This document shows, in pieces, positions 33,970-44,900 of a DNA stretch of 64,000 nt (positions are counted from its first letter, which is position 1; the number at the start of each line of letters is the position of its first letter). Source of the DNA: Lentinus brumalis (lineage: Eukaryota; Basidiomycota; Agaricomycetes; Polyporales; Polyporaceae); contig MARA01000019.1 in NCBI GenBank assembly GCA_001792895.1, forward strand, positions 704,930 through 768,929, read 5' to 3'. A program made the translations under genes and the position numbers. Below the pieces are notes generated by a model. It ran no database searches and was not told where the DNA came from. It saw only the letters and a program-made list of their open reading frames with translations.

Positions 33970-35176
33970 ATGCCACGGCGTTTCATTCCCAAGGAGGTCA
34001 AGGCTATCGCGTTGTGCATGTTGCTGGACTTCGACCTCCCTGACAAGACTATCAAGGACTATACGGGAATGAGCATTCGTTTGCTCAAGCGGCTTCGTAA
34101 CACCTTCCGCGAGACCGGCGAGCTTGTCAGGGTCCCGGTTTGGACTGGAAAACCTCGCCTCCTCGATGCCCTGGATGTTGATGTAAGCACACGCCGCTGC
34201 ATGCTTGCAGCGTTTCGGAATCGTTGCTCACGCCGAGTCACGCGCATCTTACTAGTTCCTGTTAGGCTGCTTAGAGCAGCAACCTGATATGTCGCTAGAC
34301 GAACTCCAAGTCCATCTCTTAGAGATTTGCAACGTCGACACAACCATGAAGACCATCTATAAGAGCATCGAGAGGCGCAGTTTCACGCGGAAATTGGTAG
34401 GTTGTCAGTGGAACAGCTTTCAAGGGCTCTCCTGATCCTCGGCAGGTCACACGTCCCGCGATTGAGCGCAACGAGGAGGATTGAGCCGAGTTCAAGATGC
34501 TCATCAGCGCCCACTACCACCCGCACCAACTGGCCTTCGCCGATGAGACCCATTTCAACTGTCTTACTCTGCGTCGGCGCTATGGCTGGGCACCGATTGG
34601 AGAGCATGCACGGCGGCGCGACTTTTTTATTCGCGGAAAAAGGTACTTCCTTCGTCCATCCGCTATCACGGGATGTGCTGATGGTCTCCTAGATATTCGA
34701 TCCTTCCTGCGATGTCGCTCGACGGCATCATTCATCTCTCAGTGCTAGAGTGTCCGTTCACCGGCGACGACTTCGCTGAATTCGTGGAGGCCACGCTCGA
34801 TCGCATGCAGCCCTGGCCGCTTCCTAATTCTGTCCTCGTCATGGACAACGCAACAATTCATAAAGTGCCCGGAATTCGTGAGATGGTCGAAGCACGGTGC
34901 GCGGATGTCGTTGCATTCTCATTCATTTGAAATTCTCACATACTCAATAGCGGTATGCGTCTTGTGTACCTACCAGCCTACTCTCCAGACCTCAACCCTA
35001 TTGAAGAGGCGTTCTCAGCGCTGAAGGCTTACCTGCGGAAACATCGAGATTATGTCCTTGGTGAGATTGAAGGTATCAGCCGTGATCCCTACGCCCTTAT
35101 ATGGGAAGCTGCGTATACCGTGATGACGCCTGAGTCCGCGTATGGGTGGTACAAACACAGCGAGTACATTGCCTGA
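33970..35176 (+). pseudogene. Tc1/mariner-like DDE_3 transposase, one nonsense codon
   Basis: Five exons (introns 34183-34255, 34397-34445, 34643-34692, 34897-34950) restore a transposase of about 325 codons. The N-terminus has an HTH-type domain (FIPKEVKAIALCMLLDF). The catalytic triad is visible: first Asp in LAFADETHFN, second in VLVMDNATIH, Glu in [15 protein letters not shown], with 34 residues between the second Asp and the Glu (DD34E). RRRYGWAPIG is the usual Tc1-family block. The only lesion seen is TGA at 34482-34484, where CGA (Arg) would continue the frame. Everything else, including splice sites, is intact, so decay is recent. It would bind the TIRs and cut at TA. Confidence 0.88.
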
Positions 35177-35396
35177 GTATCTTCGAACTTTCCATCCAAG
35201 CTTCACCAAGATTGTTTTCCATTAGATTGTAGTATCAGTACTACTCAAGAACTGTTGCACTACCGAGGCCCTACACTGCCAAGATCCTATGCTACACAAG
35301 ATGCTATGCTACTGACAAGATACCGTGCTTGATAATATACATTGATGTTGTCTCTGATTAGTTCGTTGCACCAAGAAGAGTGTCGTTCGCTGAAAG
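35177..35396. other. Convergent 3' spacer between transposase and cargo gene
   Basis: About 220 bp between two convergent stop codons. No ORF. It contains the repeated word GATACTATG-like motifs only. Confidence 0.5.
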
Positions 35397-37482
35397 CTAG
35401 TCAATCAGTTCGTCTTCCCCAGAGTCGTCTGCCTCGTCTGCTGACAGAACTCCAGAGTCGTCCCCGCTATCAATTGCATCCAACTCGGCCTCCAGCTCGT
35501 CAAACCTTTCATCGAGCTTGTCCCGAGGACGATCTGCTCTACCCTTCCCCTTGCCGCTTGGCGGCGCATCAGCTGTCGTACTGTCTGTCTTCGGTCGCCC
35601 ATAGGTTGCCTGCCCAGGTATTAGTGAGGGACGCCGCAATCCCAGCACAGGCGCAACACCATGTCCTGCGTAGAGTTGAAGGCGGTCGGCGCGCGCTCCG
35701 AAGATATCCCGAAGAACGTCAGGAGGGAAGACGAACAGTTTGCAGGCATCGTCTATCCCCAGCTCCAGTAGCTTGCTGTGAAGGTCCAGGAACCGGTCCT
35801 TCGGGTGGTCGATGTCGAGAAGGTTGAGAATGAGCTTGACCGGTGGGTAACCAACACCTGCATCTTTTACACATGGCTGGGAGAGGGTGTCCATCGCCGC
35901 AAGACGACACTCTTCGTGATTGATGTCGAGAGGGTTCGCACGACTTCCTGACCGAGGCGCTTTGTGGCGCGAAGAGCCGGCCTCGAGGCTGGAGACCCTC
36001 TTTGACGTGGACAAGCTCGCGCGTGCAGCGCCATCGCAGCTGGAGGGCGAGGTGTTGATAGTGAAGTGGAATTGGGATAACTGCGCCTGCGAGCCAGTAA
36101 CCCGCGCCCGCTTCGGCGCACTTTCGTCGAAGCTCAGCGAGTTGGGTGGGGTGTAGATCGAAGCCTTTCCGAGAGACTGAACGTGCAGTGAGTACGTCAT
36201 CCGTGTCGCGGAGCAGGCCACCAGAAAACTCACAATCTGCGTTGCCCAGAGGCTCATCTGGGCATGATTGAGACGTTGATGGTTGTTGTATCCTCCGTGT
36301 CGGCTGACGTAGCAGTGACCATGATGCGCTTCGCAACGCGTCTCATTCTCAAGCAGACGGTACGCCTCCAATTGTGTGTTCGTCACCATCAACTGATTAG
36401 ACGGCGGAGGGATGTCATCGTGACGTGGTCGCTTCTTCCCCTTTACCTTCTTCGGCTTGGGTGTCTACCGGGTTTAACTGGTGAGCCTGAGTGCATTGGA
36501 GACATTGGATAAGTGGTACTCACAATGTTTCTAATCTCCAGAGCCACCGCCTTCGAACGTGCATTCGTTGCCTTCGTACGAATGAGGCCCATGGCAACCT
36601 CGAAGTCCTCAGCGTTTGACAAGTTCGTGATTCTACTGGTGTCGTTCGCGAGCTTATAAGCGAGCTGTACGGGTTTAGGAGTTCCATCTAGAAACGCTAT
36701 GGAGCGCTCTTGAAAGTCGTCCCAAGGTATGTCAGTCTCCGCAGTGAACTCGCGCTTTGATGTGCCGTTGACTAGGACCTGGTAACGGAAGACTGAACAT
36801 AAATGAGTAACATGCAACACCCGAGGTGATATAACACATGCTCACCTCCAGGTCGGGGCTCAGAGTTCGGCCAGGGTTTCGGTGGCCCAGCCGGGACAGC
36901 TGGTTGCGGCGGCGGCGGGTATTGCTGAGGAGGCAGCGGGTACTGCTGAGGAGGCAGCGGGTACTGCTGAGGAGGCGGCGGGTACTGCTGAGGAGGCGGC
37001 GGGTACTGCTGAGGAGGCGGCGGGTACTGCTGAGGAGGCGGCGGGTACTGCTGAGGAGGCGGTGGGTACTGTGGCTGGTACTGCGGCGGATACGGCGGGT
37101 GCGGGTACTGTTGGGGTGGTGCTGCATACTGCGGTGCATATGCATAGGCAGGGTGAGGAGGAGCTGCGTATCCTGGAGGCACATACGCCTGTTGAGGCCC
37201 GGGTGGCGGCGCGTACTGCTGAGGACGCGGAGCATCATAGTGACCTTCGTATTCGAATCCGGCAGGAGGGAGTGGTGGCCGTGCCGGCGGCTGCTCCTGT
37301 GTGGGACGGTAACGCACGTCGGGGACTCGCGCGTTGAGTGCGGGGCCACTAGCGTTGGGTGGAGGTTCATGCGCGTTGAGCGCAGGGTTACGAGCGGGGG
37401 CAGGGGGTATGTGCACGTCGAGCGCGTCGAGCGCAGGATTGCGAGTGGGTATGTGTGCATGCGCACCAGGGTTGCTCGCCAT
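35397..37482 (-). CDS. Cargo protein with PPPQQY repeats (unknown function, intact)
   Basis: Four exons on the minus strand (36846-37482, 36524-36792, 36234-36464, 35397-36176) give 638 aa without a break. Residues 1-100 are Ala/Pro/Asn-rich. About 100-200 is a Pro/Gln/Tyr low-complexity tract built from PPPQQY repeats. A folded segment follows (FRYQVLVNGTSKREFTAETD). A basic KPKKVKGKKRPR patch could be a nuclear signal. Next is a putative zinc site with CEAHHGHCYVSRHGG and LNHAQMSLWA, then a globular C-terminal part (LLELGIDDACKLFVFPPDVL) and an acidic tail. I recall similar Cys/His-then-LSLWA arrangements in uncharacterised basidiomycete proteins but know no function. It lies between transposase and GNAT inside the TIRs, so it moves with the element. 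A role in DNA binding is only a guess. Confidence 0.75.
36912..37072 (-). repeat. 21-bp tandem repeat encoding PPPQQY units
   Basis: About seven units of 21 bp (core GGAGGCGGCGGGTACTGCTGA on the plus strand), nearly identical except for G/A changes at one position. They lie in exon 1 of the cargo gene and keep the reading frame. Such arrays change copy number easily. Confidence 0.88.
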
Positions 37483-37755
37483 GTCTGCAAGTGTTCATTG
37501 CCAGCACACCTTTGCAGGTATGTATTTATCCATCCCATTTTTGCAACATGGCGCCATCTCACCGAGTCATCGTCGGCCTCCCCACCTGCAGCGTCGGCCC
37601 ATGGACCATATATTGCCCAAGTGCGGGGTACATGCACGTGACTGGAGTGGACAACAGAGCCACACAGAACCGTAACGCGGCTCCCACGTTGCCCTCACAT
37701 ATGCGTCCAGTTCTGCCCAGTACCCACGGTGTCGCTCTTTCCCCACTACCACAAC
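37483..37755. promoter_or_regulatory. Divergent promoter of the two cargo genes
   Basis: 273 bp between the start codons of the PPPQQY protein (minus) and the GNAT gene (plus). A TATTTAT word lies on the plus strand at about 37513-37520 and a TATATTG word at about 37608. Shared regulation of the two cargo genes is likely from position alone. Confidence 0.45.
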
Positions 37756-38723
37756 ATGGCTCACCGCACCCCGTCCCCTCCCACCAACCCCACCGCCTCC
37801 GTTCCCAACACTCCGTCAAAGGTCAAGCGTTCTACGGAAGTATTTGCGGGCGTCGAGGTCACCGAGGAGCATCTGAAGGAATGTGCCCGGCTCTTCAGTG
37901 AGAACTATGGCATGTGGGCACAGGACGTCACCTGTCCCCTCAAGCCTGGTATGTGATCGTGGTCGAGCTTGAAAGTCCATCTGACCGTCCAGGACAGGTG
38001 GCCGTGTTGCAATGTCGGCCAAAAGGCTTTGCGCTCAGTGCCTCTCGGATGCCGAGAACACAATCCTTGTCATAGCGCGCATTCAGGACGAGATTGTGGG
38101 ACATGCTTTCGCTACGAAGTGGCCCTATGGGCAGGGTGAGTACCGGTACATTGTGTCCCCGGGGCAATTCTGATTGTTCTCAGATTACGTCGGCTGGGTC
38201 ACACAGCTTGTCGTCGACGTCAACCAGTGCAAGCGCTACATTGCTACGGAGCTCCTCCAGACCCTCAAGTATCATGCTTGGTATGAAGGTGTTATGATGA
38301 TGGGTCTGGTGTCTTCCCATCCCGCCGCATGCCATGCTCTTTGCAAACTCAACAGTGCGTACCAGAATTCTACTGTGGGAGGCTTATCCAGACGTGTCGC
38401 AGGCCTTCCTACGAAGCAGGTCAACCTTGATTTCATTGCTAACCATGCTCCGGGTGTCCTGAAGAGCACCACCATCGACTACCTCAAGACGGCTGAGCTT
38501 CGTGGCTCGCTGTTCCAGCCCGGTGTGAGCAACGGCAGGCACTGTGTCTACGGTGTACACGCAGTTCTTCGTCGATCACGCAGAGCCCCAGGAGGCTTTG
38601 AATGTCTACATCGAGCATGAGCAGTGGGTGCTCGGTGCCTTATTAGATGGACATGAGTTCCTACTTTTACTTCCGGTTCTTCCTGTCTCCCCATCCAGTA
38701 GGGCGTCGTCGGCGGGCATTTAG
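37756..38723 (+). CDS. GNAT-family N-acetyltransferase cargo gene
   Basis: Exons 37756-37948, 37998-38135, 38184-38524 and 38565-38723 give about 276 aa. The acetyl-CoA fold is suggested by TILVIARIQDEIVGHAFATK (beta strands 2-4) and by VTQLVVDVNQCKRYIATELL followed by LQTLKYHAWYEG, where GNATs carry the beta4 strand, the pyrophosphate loop and helix 3. GLVSSHPAACHALCKLNSA is the usual late-motif region. The C-terminus FFVDHAEPQEALNVYIEHEQ ... LDGHEFL resembles fungal stand-alone GNATs. The substrate is unknown. The last junction is odd: either a 40-nt intron (38525-38564, GTGAGC...GCAG) or a 1-nt frameshift. The Q-x-x-G-x-G/A loop is not canonical, so activity is unproven. Confidence 0.75.
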
Positions 38724-38869
38724 TCCGCGCGCACATTATGGGATTGCATATCATCACTGGGACTTCGTCGCTCTCGCTCTGTACTCTCTCGCTCTCGGTT
38801 GTACTTGTTGTCGCTCTGGATGTACCTCGATCTCGGCATGTATCTCGGCAAGGTTTCAATTTAAAGTCT

Positions 38870-38919
38870 GCATTAGCCGACTATGCCCACATACAGGCGC
38901 AAAAGGGCCTATAGTTTGG
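38870..38919 (-). repeat. Right terminal inverted repeat
   Basis: The mirror of 33845-33894 with three transitions. It ends ...GGGCCTATAGTTTGG before the TA at 38920-38921. The GNAT stop lies 146 bp inside. Confidence 0.9.
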
Positions 38920-38921
38920 TA

Positions 38922-39126
38922 AATGGCTGGAACACAACAATGTGTTCAATCTGAAGGACAAACTCTTCACAATTCTGACCACTGATCCTTGCTTCCACAA
39001 CATATACAGTTTCTCCAGAGGGCCATAGATGCCGAAGCTCACCTGTTCACGGCAATTCATATGAGTTGTCGCCAACCTGGGAAAGGCAGTGAAAACCTCC
39101 CGCTGATGTTGGTAGACTGTCCAGGC
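38922..39126 (+). pseudogene. Relic coding sequence flanking the mariner insertion
   Basis: The frame KWLEHNNVFNLKDKLFTILT, continued by TDPCFHNIYSF, is open across the insertion point if the transposon is removed. It then breaks into stops within 100 bp. Old transposon gene of unknown family. Confidence 0.4.
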
Positions 39127-40245
39127 ATTACGATTGATGAGGAACAAAAAAATTGTCCTTTATGTTCGAGATACGCCAATAGACGCCGTCACAGGAAACG
39201 ATCCCCGTGGGAATAGAATTTGGACTCAGCTTACTGGTGCTAATGTTGGGGCTTATTATTACATCATCACATGTAACAAACAATGCTTACTGCGTAGACG
39301 CTGGCATAGGGTTAGGGCTACCAAATTGAGCACCATTCTGATGCCCAATAAGCTCCATGCTATACCAGTTACTTATGCAAGCATTAATCGAAGCTATTAC
39401 GCCAATAAGCGCCCTAAATCCGAACCCTTGTGCACTGAGCTGGGAGACTGGCTTATGTCAGCGCACCTAAGCGCCCAATATCTCGGAAAGCTACCCCTCC
39501 TTATACTCCTACTAACATAGCTCAGTAGATTGATTACAAACTTAGTCATGAATAAGATTCACAGTCCTTACTGACATCCTATAGTTGGTAGAGCATCTTT
39601 TATAACATACTGAGCATGGGAACAGGATGGATTGCATGTCATACTTACAGATGACAGACACTAGTTTATGGGCAATGTTCTCATTGGCTGCACTATTGAT
39701 GGGTGCGTGCTCAGCTGGATGCAATCCAAATTGCATCCAGCTGGGCACGCATCCATTGATGTGCTTACATAAGCATATAAATATACCCTTAATATCACTC
39801 AAGGTTTCACAACTAAGTACCATTTACAAAATTGATAACATAGTTCAGCAGTTTCATGATGAACGAGTGGTGCAACATTAGAATTACTCACTAGTAGAAG
39901 TTCTGCATTATGGTTAAGTAGCCCCAGCCCTTGTAGTATGAGTATATATGTATGTAGTATGAGTATATATGTGTATACATATACAGCTAGCTATGTTGAA
40001 ACCTGTCATGCCTTGTTAATTATTCACAATGATTCAGAAACCTCTGTACTGACAGTTTACCTTGAAAATGAGGTCATTCTTCAGTACTGTGTTCCACCAA
40101 ACAGATTTTGCAGTTTTGTGCAAGCTGAACACTTGCATACATGTGCCATCCAGAATGCCTGAATAGTTGAGTATTACAAGCTTTGGGCTGTACAAAAACC
40201 CCAATCAATCGTAACTTGCCAGTAATGGCCCACTCTGAGGCAAGT
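39127..40245 (+). repeat. Long repeat, copy 2 (empty MITE site)
   Basis: Partner of 31671-33129. It keeps an open frame at 39134-39520 (KKIVLYVRDTPIDAVTGNDP ... RIWTQLTGANVGAYYYIITC), which is frameshifted in copy 1, so this may be part of a decayed coding sequence. It lacks the MITE and has a strong hairpin at 39701-39754. Confidence 0.85.
39701..39754. repeat. 25-bp inverted repeat (hairpin) inside repeat copy 2
   Basis: Arms 39701-39725 and 39730-39754 pair with two mismatches around a CCAA loop (core CAGCTGGATGCAAT). The matching part of copy 1 has only the left arm, so the palindrome arose by a local inverted duplication or was lost there. Confidence 0.85.
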
Positions 40246-41495
40246 TGGGACAAGGAGCATCCATATTATGTATGGACAGCTCTGCATCGTTGCGGGGTAC
40301 AACAAGACCAGCAGCATAGTATGTATAGGTCCATTTAACTTCTAGCCTACTTACAGATTGCCTTCTTGGTGTTAGATGGGCAATGACAGCGCCATCATCT
40401 GAGTCCCTTCAGGGAAGGTGACTGAAGCATACATATTTCATATGAGTGTGATTTGTCTGGTGCAGGTCAAGTTCGTTCGCCTGTTGTATGGTCCCAAGTT
40501 GGAACATGCCACTTGTATGTATATGTGCATATTCCCTGGGTTACACCATCGGCCTACTAGCCAGGAGCTGTCAGAAGCTCTGCAAGAGAAAACTGAGGCC
40601 CACCTTGGTGTTGCACCTTGGTTACACATATGGTGGCACATTTCAGCAAATCTATGCCTCCATCCTTGTCCCCACTGAGGCCTTGAAGCCCGGAGCTGAG
40701 CCCCAGAATGCGGATGATGAACAACGAGGTCACAGTTCTGAAACAGCAGTGTGGATTTGGAGATACATCAATGCCAGTCAAAACTGGCATTGCCCCATAG
40801 GCCTATTCTTCATCTATCCCAAGGGCAACATCCCCTCTCAATCCATGGCCACCTCCAGCGCAGCCTGGAATGTTGCATCCTCTGCCAACTCTCCTGGAAG
40901 TCCAGTAAATGCTATGGTCCACCTACAGGAGTTCCTCAGGACAGGCATCACACAAGCAGTGGTAGATGCAGTCGCAGCTCCTATGGAGGTCTGGAGAATA
41001 CCTCTATGGTCAATCTAGTGGACTCGCTCAAGGCAGACATCACACAAGTGGTGGCAGATGCTGTCGCAGGAGGCCATTGGTTGCCTACGTTGATCTTGAT
41101 AGCATGTGCTTCCTATTCTTCTGGTGACAGGTAGATGTGTTCCTGGTCACTGAATTATCAATGTAAAGTACTATACAAATCTCAGACAAATGTGTGCCAG
41201 CTGCACAGTCTGATTGCATGGCCTGCCTCTCAAACTCCAAATACAATGATGCCATATGCCCATCCATCTATACTTGATGTCCCCAATCACAGTATTACCA
41301 AACATTCCAAGGCGGTTGACCAGCATGCTATCATTGATTGTGTCCTGGCCATGGGTGCCTCGATTGCAACAGCAACGAGATGTCTGTCAAACTTTGGATG
41401 CGCAAGCTGGAAAACCTGCAAGAGGACAGTGGTAGCATACCAGTGCAGCGATGTACCCGCATCCAATCATTGATTGAGATATGGTGTGAAGGAGG
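40246..41495. other. Decayed repeat DNA left of the copia element
   Basis: No intact gene. Plus-strand fragments read as coding relics in changing frames, with a repeated pair ITQAVVDAVAA / ITQVVADAVAG about 100 bp apart near 40950-41070, suggesting a decayed internal duplication. Confidence 0.4.
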
Positions 41496-41919
41496 TGTTG
41501 TCTGCAGTGCACCTCAGAGCGATCACAATGGCCTATGGCAAGCTCTGTGAAGTCTAATATATTGACAAAAGCAAATCTACACACCTATGTCGAGCTCTGT
41601 GAAGTCTAAGGACCCCAGAGCTCGACGAGCGCGCTGTCTACGGTGCGTGTTACATAAGCTATACAGTTGTAACAGCCACAGGCAGAAAAGCGCCAAAGAA
41701 AATCAACAAAGAGCGAAAAGAAAAATGCATGAAAAGTGCGGAGGTCAAGAGTTCAATCCCGGGAAATGGAAAACATAAAGAAGCGCCGATATATCGGAAA
41801 GGAAGAAAGGCAGCCGCTAGCGCGTCGGGGCGCTAGTAGGGTGCACTGCAAGCGTCCTTGCGTGCAAGTATGGACTTGACGCCGTCACAGGAACCGGAGA
41901 TAGAGCTCCGAGTTCAACA
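41496..41919 (-). repeat. 3' LTR of copia element
   Basis: 424 bp, starting TGTTGTCTGCAG and ending GAGTTCAACA on the plus strand. It contains a direct duplication of CTATGTCGAGCTCTGTGAAG (second copy about 50 bp after a slightly changed first). Paired with 46686-47109. Confidence 0.93.
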
Positions 41920-41930
41920 CTCCCCCTGAC
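41920..41930 (-). other. Polypurine tract of copia element
   Basis: The minus strand reads GTCAGGGGGAG directly before the TGTTGAACTC start of the 3' LTR, the expected plus-strand primer. Confidence 0.75.
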
Positions 41931-41933
41931 CAG

Positions 41934-44900
41934 TCAAGTCCCCAATCCAAGCATGCTGCACATCTCGAGCACCTTCGGCTTAGCGAGCGACTTCGTAAGA
42001 ATGTCAGCAGGCATGTCCGAGGTGCGCAGATGGACCATCTCGATGCGGCCCTTGGCTACTTCATCCCGGAGCCAGTAGAACCGCAGATCAAGGTGCTTCA
42101 TGCGGCCGTGGTGCTCAGGATTTTTCGCAACAGAGAGCGCAGAGAGGTTGTCGATCCTGAGCTTGGAGGCTGAGGAGACCTCGTACCCGAACTCCGTGAG
42201 CAGGTTGCGAAGCCAAAGGATCTCCTGCCCTGCAGAGACCGCTGCGACGAACTCTGCCTCCGTGGTGGAAAGCGCAACGATGGACTGGAGACGACTCGAC
42301 CAGGAGATCGCACCTGTGCCCATTCTGATGACGTAGCCCGAGGTCGAGCGACCTGTGTCCGGGCAGCCGGCATGGTCCGCATCGGTGTACGAGGTGAAGA
42401 GCTCTGAGTCCGACGAAGGGGCGTATGTGAGCTTGTAGTCGAGCGTGCCCTTGATGTACCGGAAGAGGTGCTTGACCGCCTTCCAGTGCGTCATCCCGGG
42501 GTTCTGCGAGAAGCGAGCAAGGTAGCCAACGGTGCGGATCATGTCCGGACGCGTTGCGACTGCCAGGTAGAAGAGCGAACCAACAGCCTGGCCGTACGGG
42601 ATGTCCTGCATCTCCCGGGCCTCGGCAGGCGTCTTGGGGCTCATCTCCGCGCTGAGGCGAAGACCTGGGTCCATTGGAGTGCCGACTGGGTCGCAGCTCG
42701 AGAAGCCGTACCGCTCAAGGATGTCGAGTGCGTACTGCTTCTGCGAGATGGAGAGGGAACGCTTCGAGCGGTCGCGCTCAATCTTGACTCCAAGGAGCCA
42801 GGACGTCGGACCAAGGTCCCGGAGCTTGAAGTGCGCACGCAGCTCGTCCTTGACGCGCTGGATAGCGTCCATGGACTTTGCTGCGATGGTGATGTCGTCA
42901 ACAAAGACAGGGATGATGACACGCACTCCATCTCGCAGGTAGACCCACACGCTGTGCTCGCAGACGAGCCGGTCAAAGCCAAGTTTCGTCAGGACCTCGT
43001 GCAGCTTTTCGTGCCAGCAGCGGCCGGCCTGCTTGAGGCCGTAGAGCGACTTGCGCAGCCGCCACACCCACTCGGGAGTCTTCTCCTCGAAGCCCTCAGG
43101 CTGCTTCATGTAGACCTCCTCCTTGAGCTCGCCGTTGAGATAGGCAGAGGAGATGTCCACAGACTCGAGTTCGAGGTCCTCGAGCGCAGCGATGGCGAGG
43201 ATGGCTCGAATCGACGCCCACTTCGGAGTAGGGGCGAAGGTTTCGTTGTAGTCGAAACCAGGGCGCTGCGAGAAGCCTTTCGCGACAAGGCGACCCTTGT
43301 ACCGCTCAATCGAGCCGTCAGCATTGCGCTTGACCCGGAAGACCCACCGAGAACCGATGGCCTTGCGCCCGGGAGGCAGCTGGACAAGCTGGAACGTGCC
43401 ATTCTCGACGAGGGACTGGATCTCGTCCTGTGCAGCCTTGAGCCACCGCTCACGCTCCTCCGGCTCGAGCCTCATGACCTCGGAGATGGACCGAGGCTCA
43501 CCAAAGTGCTCCTGGCTCGCCTTGGACGCGTGCTCGACCACCGACTCAAATGCGACAGCCAGAGCATCGTCGTACGAGAGGTAATCAACCAGCTCGTCGT
43601 CCGAGTAGACGTGCTCAATGCCGGCCATCATCACCTCGAGTGTGCACTCGAACGCGTCCTCATGACCGTCCGCTAGGAGGTCAAGTTCATCGTCCGATGC
43701 CGCAGGAGCGGGTGGAGAGGCTGGAGCACGGTGCGCAGGGACATGGGCAGGCTCGGGGTCGACTGGTGCAACCTCGAGAGGGTCCGGCGAAGGAGAGTCG
43801 CGCGGCAGAGTGTGTTCTCGTTCCTCAGGCTCAGGCGTCGAGGCAGGGGATTGCGAGGTGATGCGGAGCCGCTGGGGGACGAGATTGCGACGTTCAAGGG
43901 CACGGTCATTGAGCGAGCCTTGGAAACGCGTCGAGCGAGCAGGGAGGTGCTTTCGAGCGGGTGCAGGATGCTCGTGCGCGGAGGGGCGTCCGGATGAGCG
44001 TGGAGGGGCTGGTGCTGGTGCAGGAGGCTGCGGAGGTGCAGGCGGGCTCGGAGCGCGTGATAACGGAGCAGGAGAGCCGTCGCGCGGAGCATGAGGTGCA
44101 GGGGCTGGTGCAGGAGGCGCAGGAGGTGCCGGATCATCCGGATCCGCTCCCCCCTGATCAGGCAGCTCTGGCGCATCCGGGACATCGTCGGGGACGTCGT
44201 CAGCATCCTCCGGACCACCGGGAATGTGCACTTCGTCGAGGGGCAGGCCGAAGACATTGATGAAGGGCGAGTTTCCGGGGAAACAGCGTTCGTCGAAGAC
44301 AGCATGCGAAGAGATGATGAATTTCTTCGCAGCTGGGTCCCAGAACCGCCACGCCTTCGTGCCCTCGGGGTAGCCGACGAAGATGCACTTGCGCGAGTGC
44401 GGCTCGAGTGCCTTCCGGTCCTTCTTGCGCACCAGCACGTAGGCCAAGCAGCCAAAGACGCGGAAGTACGAGACATCCGGCTTGCGCCCATCTCCCTTCC
44501 ACGCAGTGTAGGGGATGCCGCCGTTCAGCGCAGAAGTAGGCATGCGGTTGCGCGTGTGGACGAAGGTCGAGACGGCGTGGCCCCAGAACGAGGGAGGGAG
44601 CTTCGACTGAACAAGGAGAGCCGTGGCGCCCTCGGACGTCGTCCTGTTTGCGCGTTCAGCAACACCGTTCTGGTGAGGCTCGTCTGGCTCGGTGTGCTGC
44701 CGCTGGATGCCGTGCTCTGCGCAGAAGTCGGAGTACTCCTTGCCCATGTACTCGCCGCCCTTGTCGTCGCGCGTAGCCTTGATCTTGAGACCGAGACAGG
44801 TCTCAGCATATGCCTTGTACGACTTGAACGCAGCAAACGCGTCGCTCTTGCGCTTGAGGAAAGCCAAGACCCAGAACCGCGTCGCATCGCAGACAAACGT

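Larger units (their letters stand above)
33845..38919 (+). mobile_element. 5.08-kb Tc1/mariner-type transposon carrying two cargo genes
   Basis: Terminal inverted repeats of 50 bp (33845-33894 and 38870-38919) match at 47 positions, and all three differences are transitions. The element is flanked by TA on both sides (33843-33844 and 38920-38921). Inside are a DD34E transposase gene (plus), an intact Pro/Gln/Tyr-repeat protein gene (minus) and a GNAT acetyltransferase gene (plus), filling the element nearly end to end. Ordinary Tc1/mariner elements are about 1.3-2.4 kb with the transposase alone, so the two extra spliced genes are unusual. Confidence 0.88.

Noticed and set aside
33845..38919. 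Starship-type or other giant cargo transposon
   Set aside because: No tyrosine recombinase (DUF3435) captain. TIRs, TA duplication and DD34E transposase identify Tc1/mariner.
41738..41765. B-box-like GAGTTCAATCCC inside the copia LTR
   Set aside because: No matching A-box upstream and no cloverleaf. Both LTRs carry it simply because they are copies.
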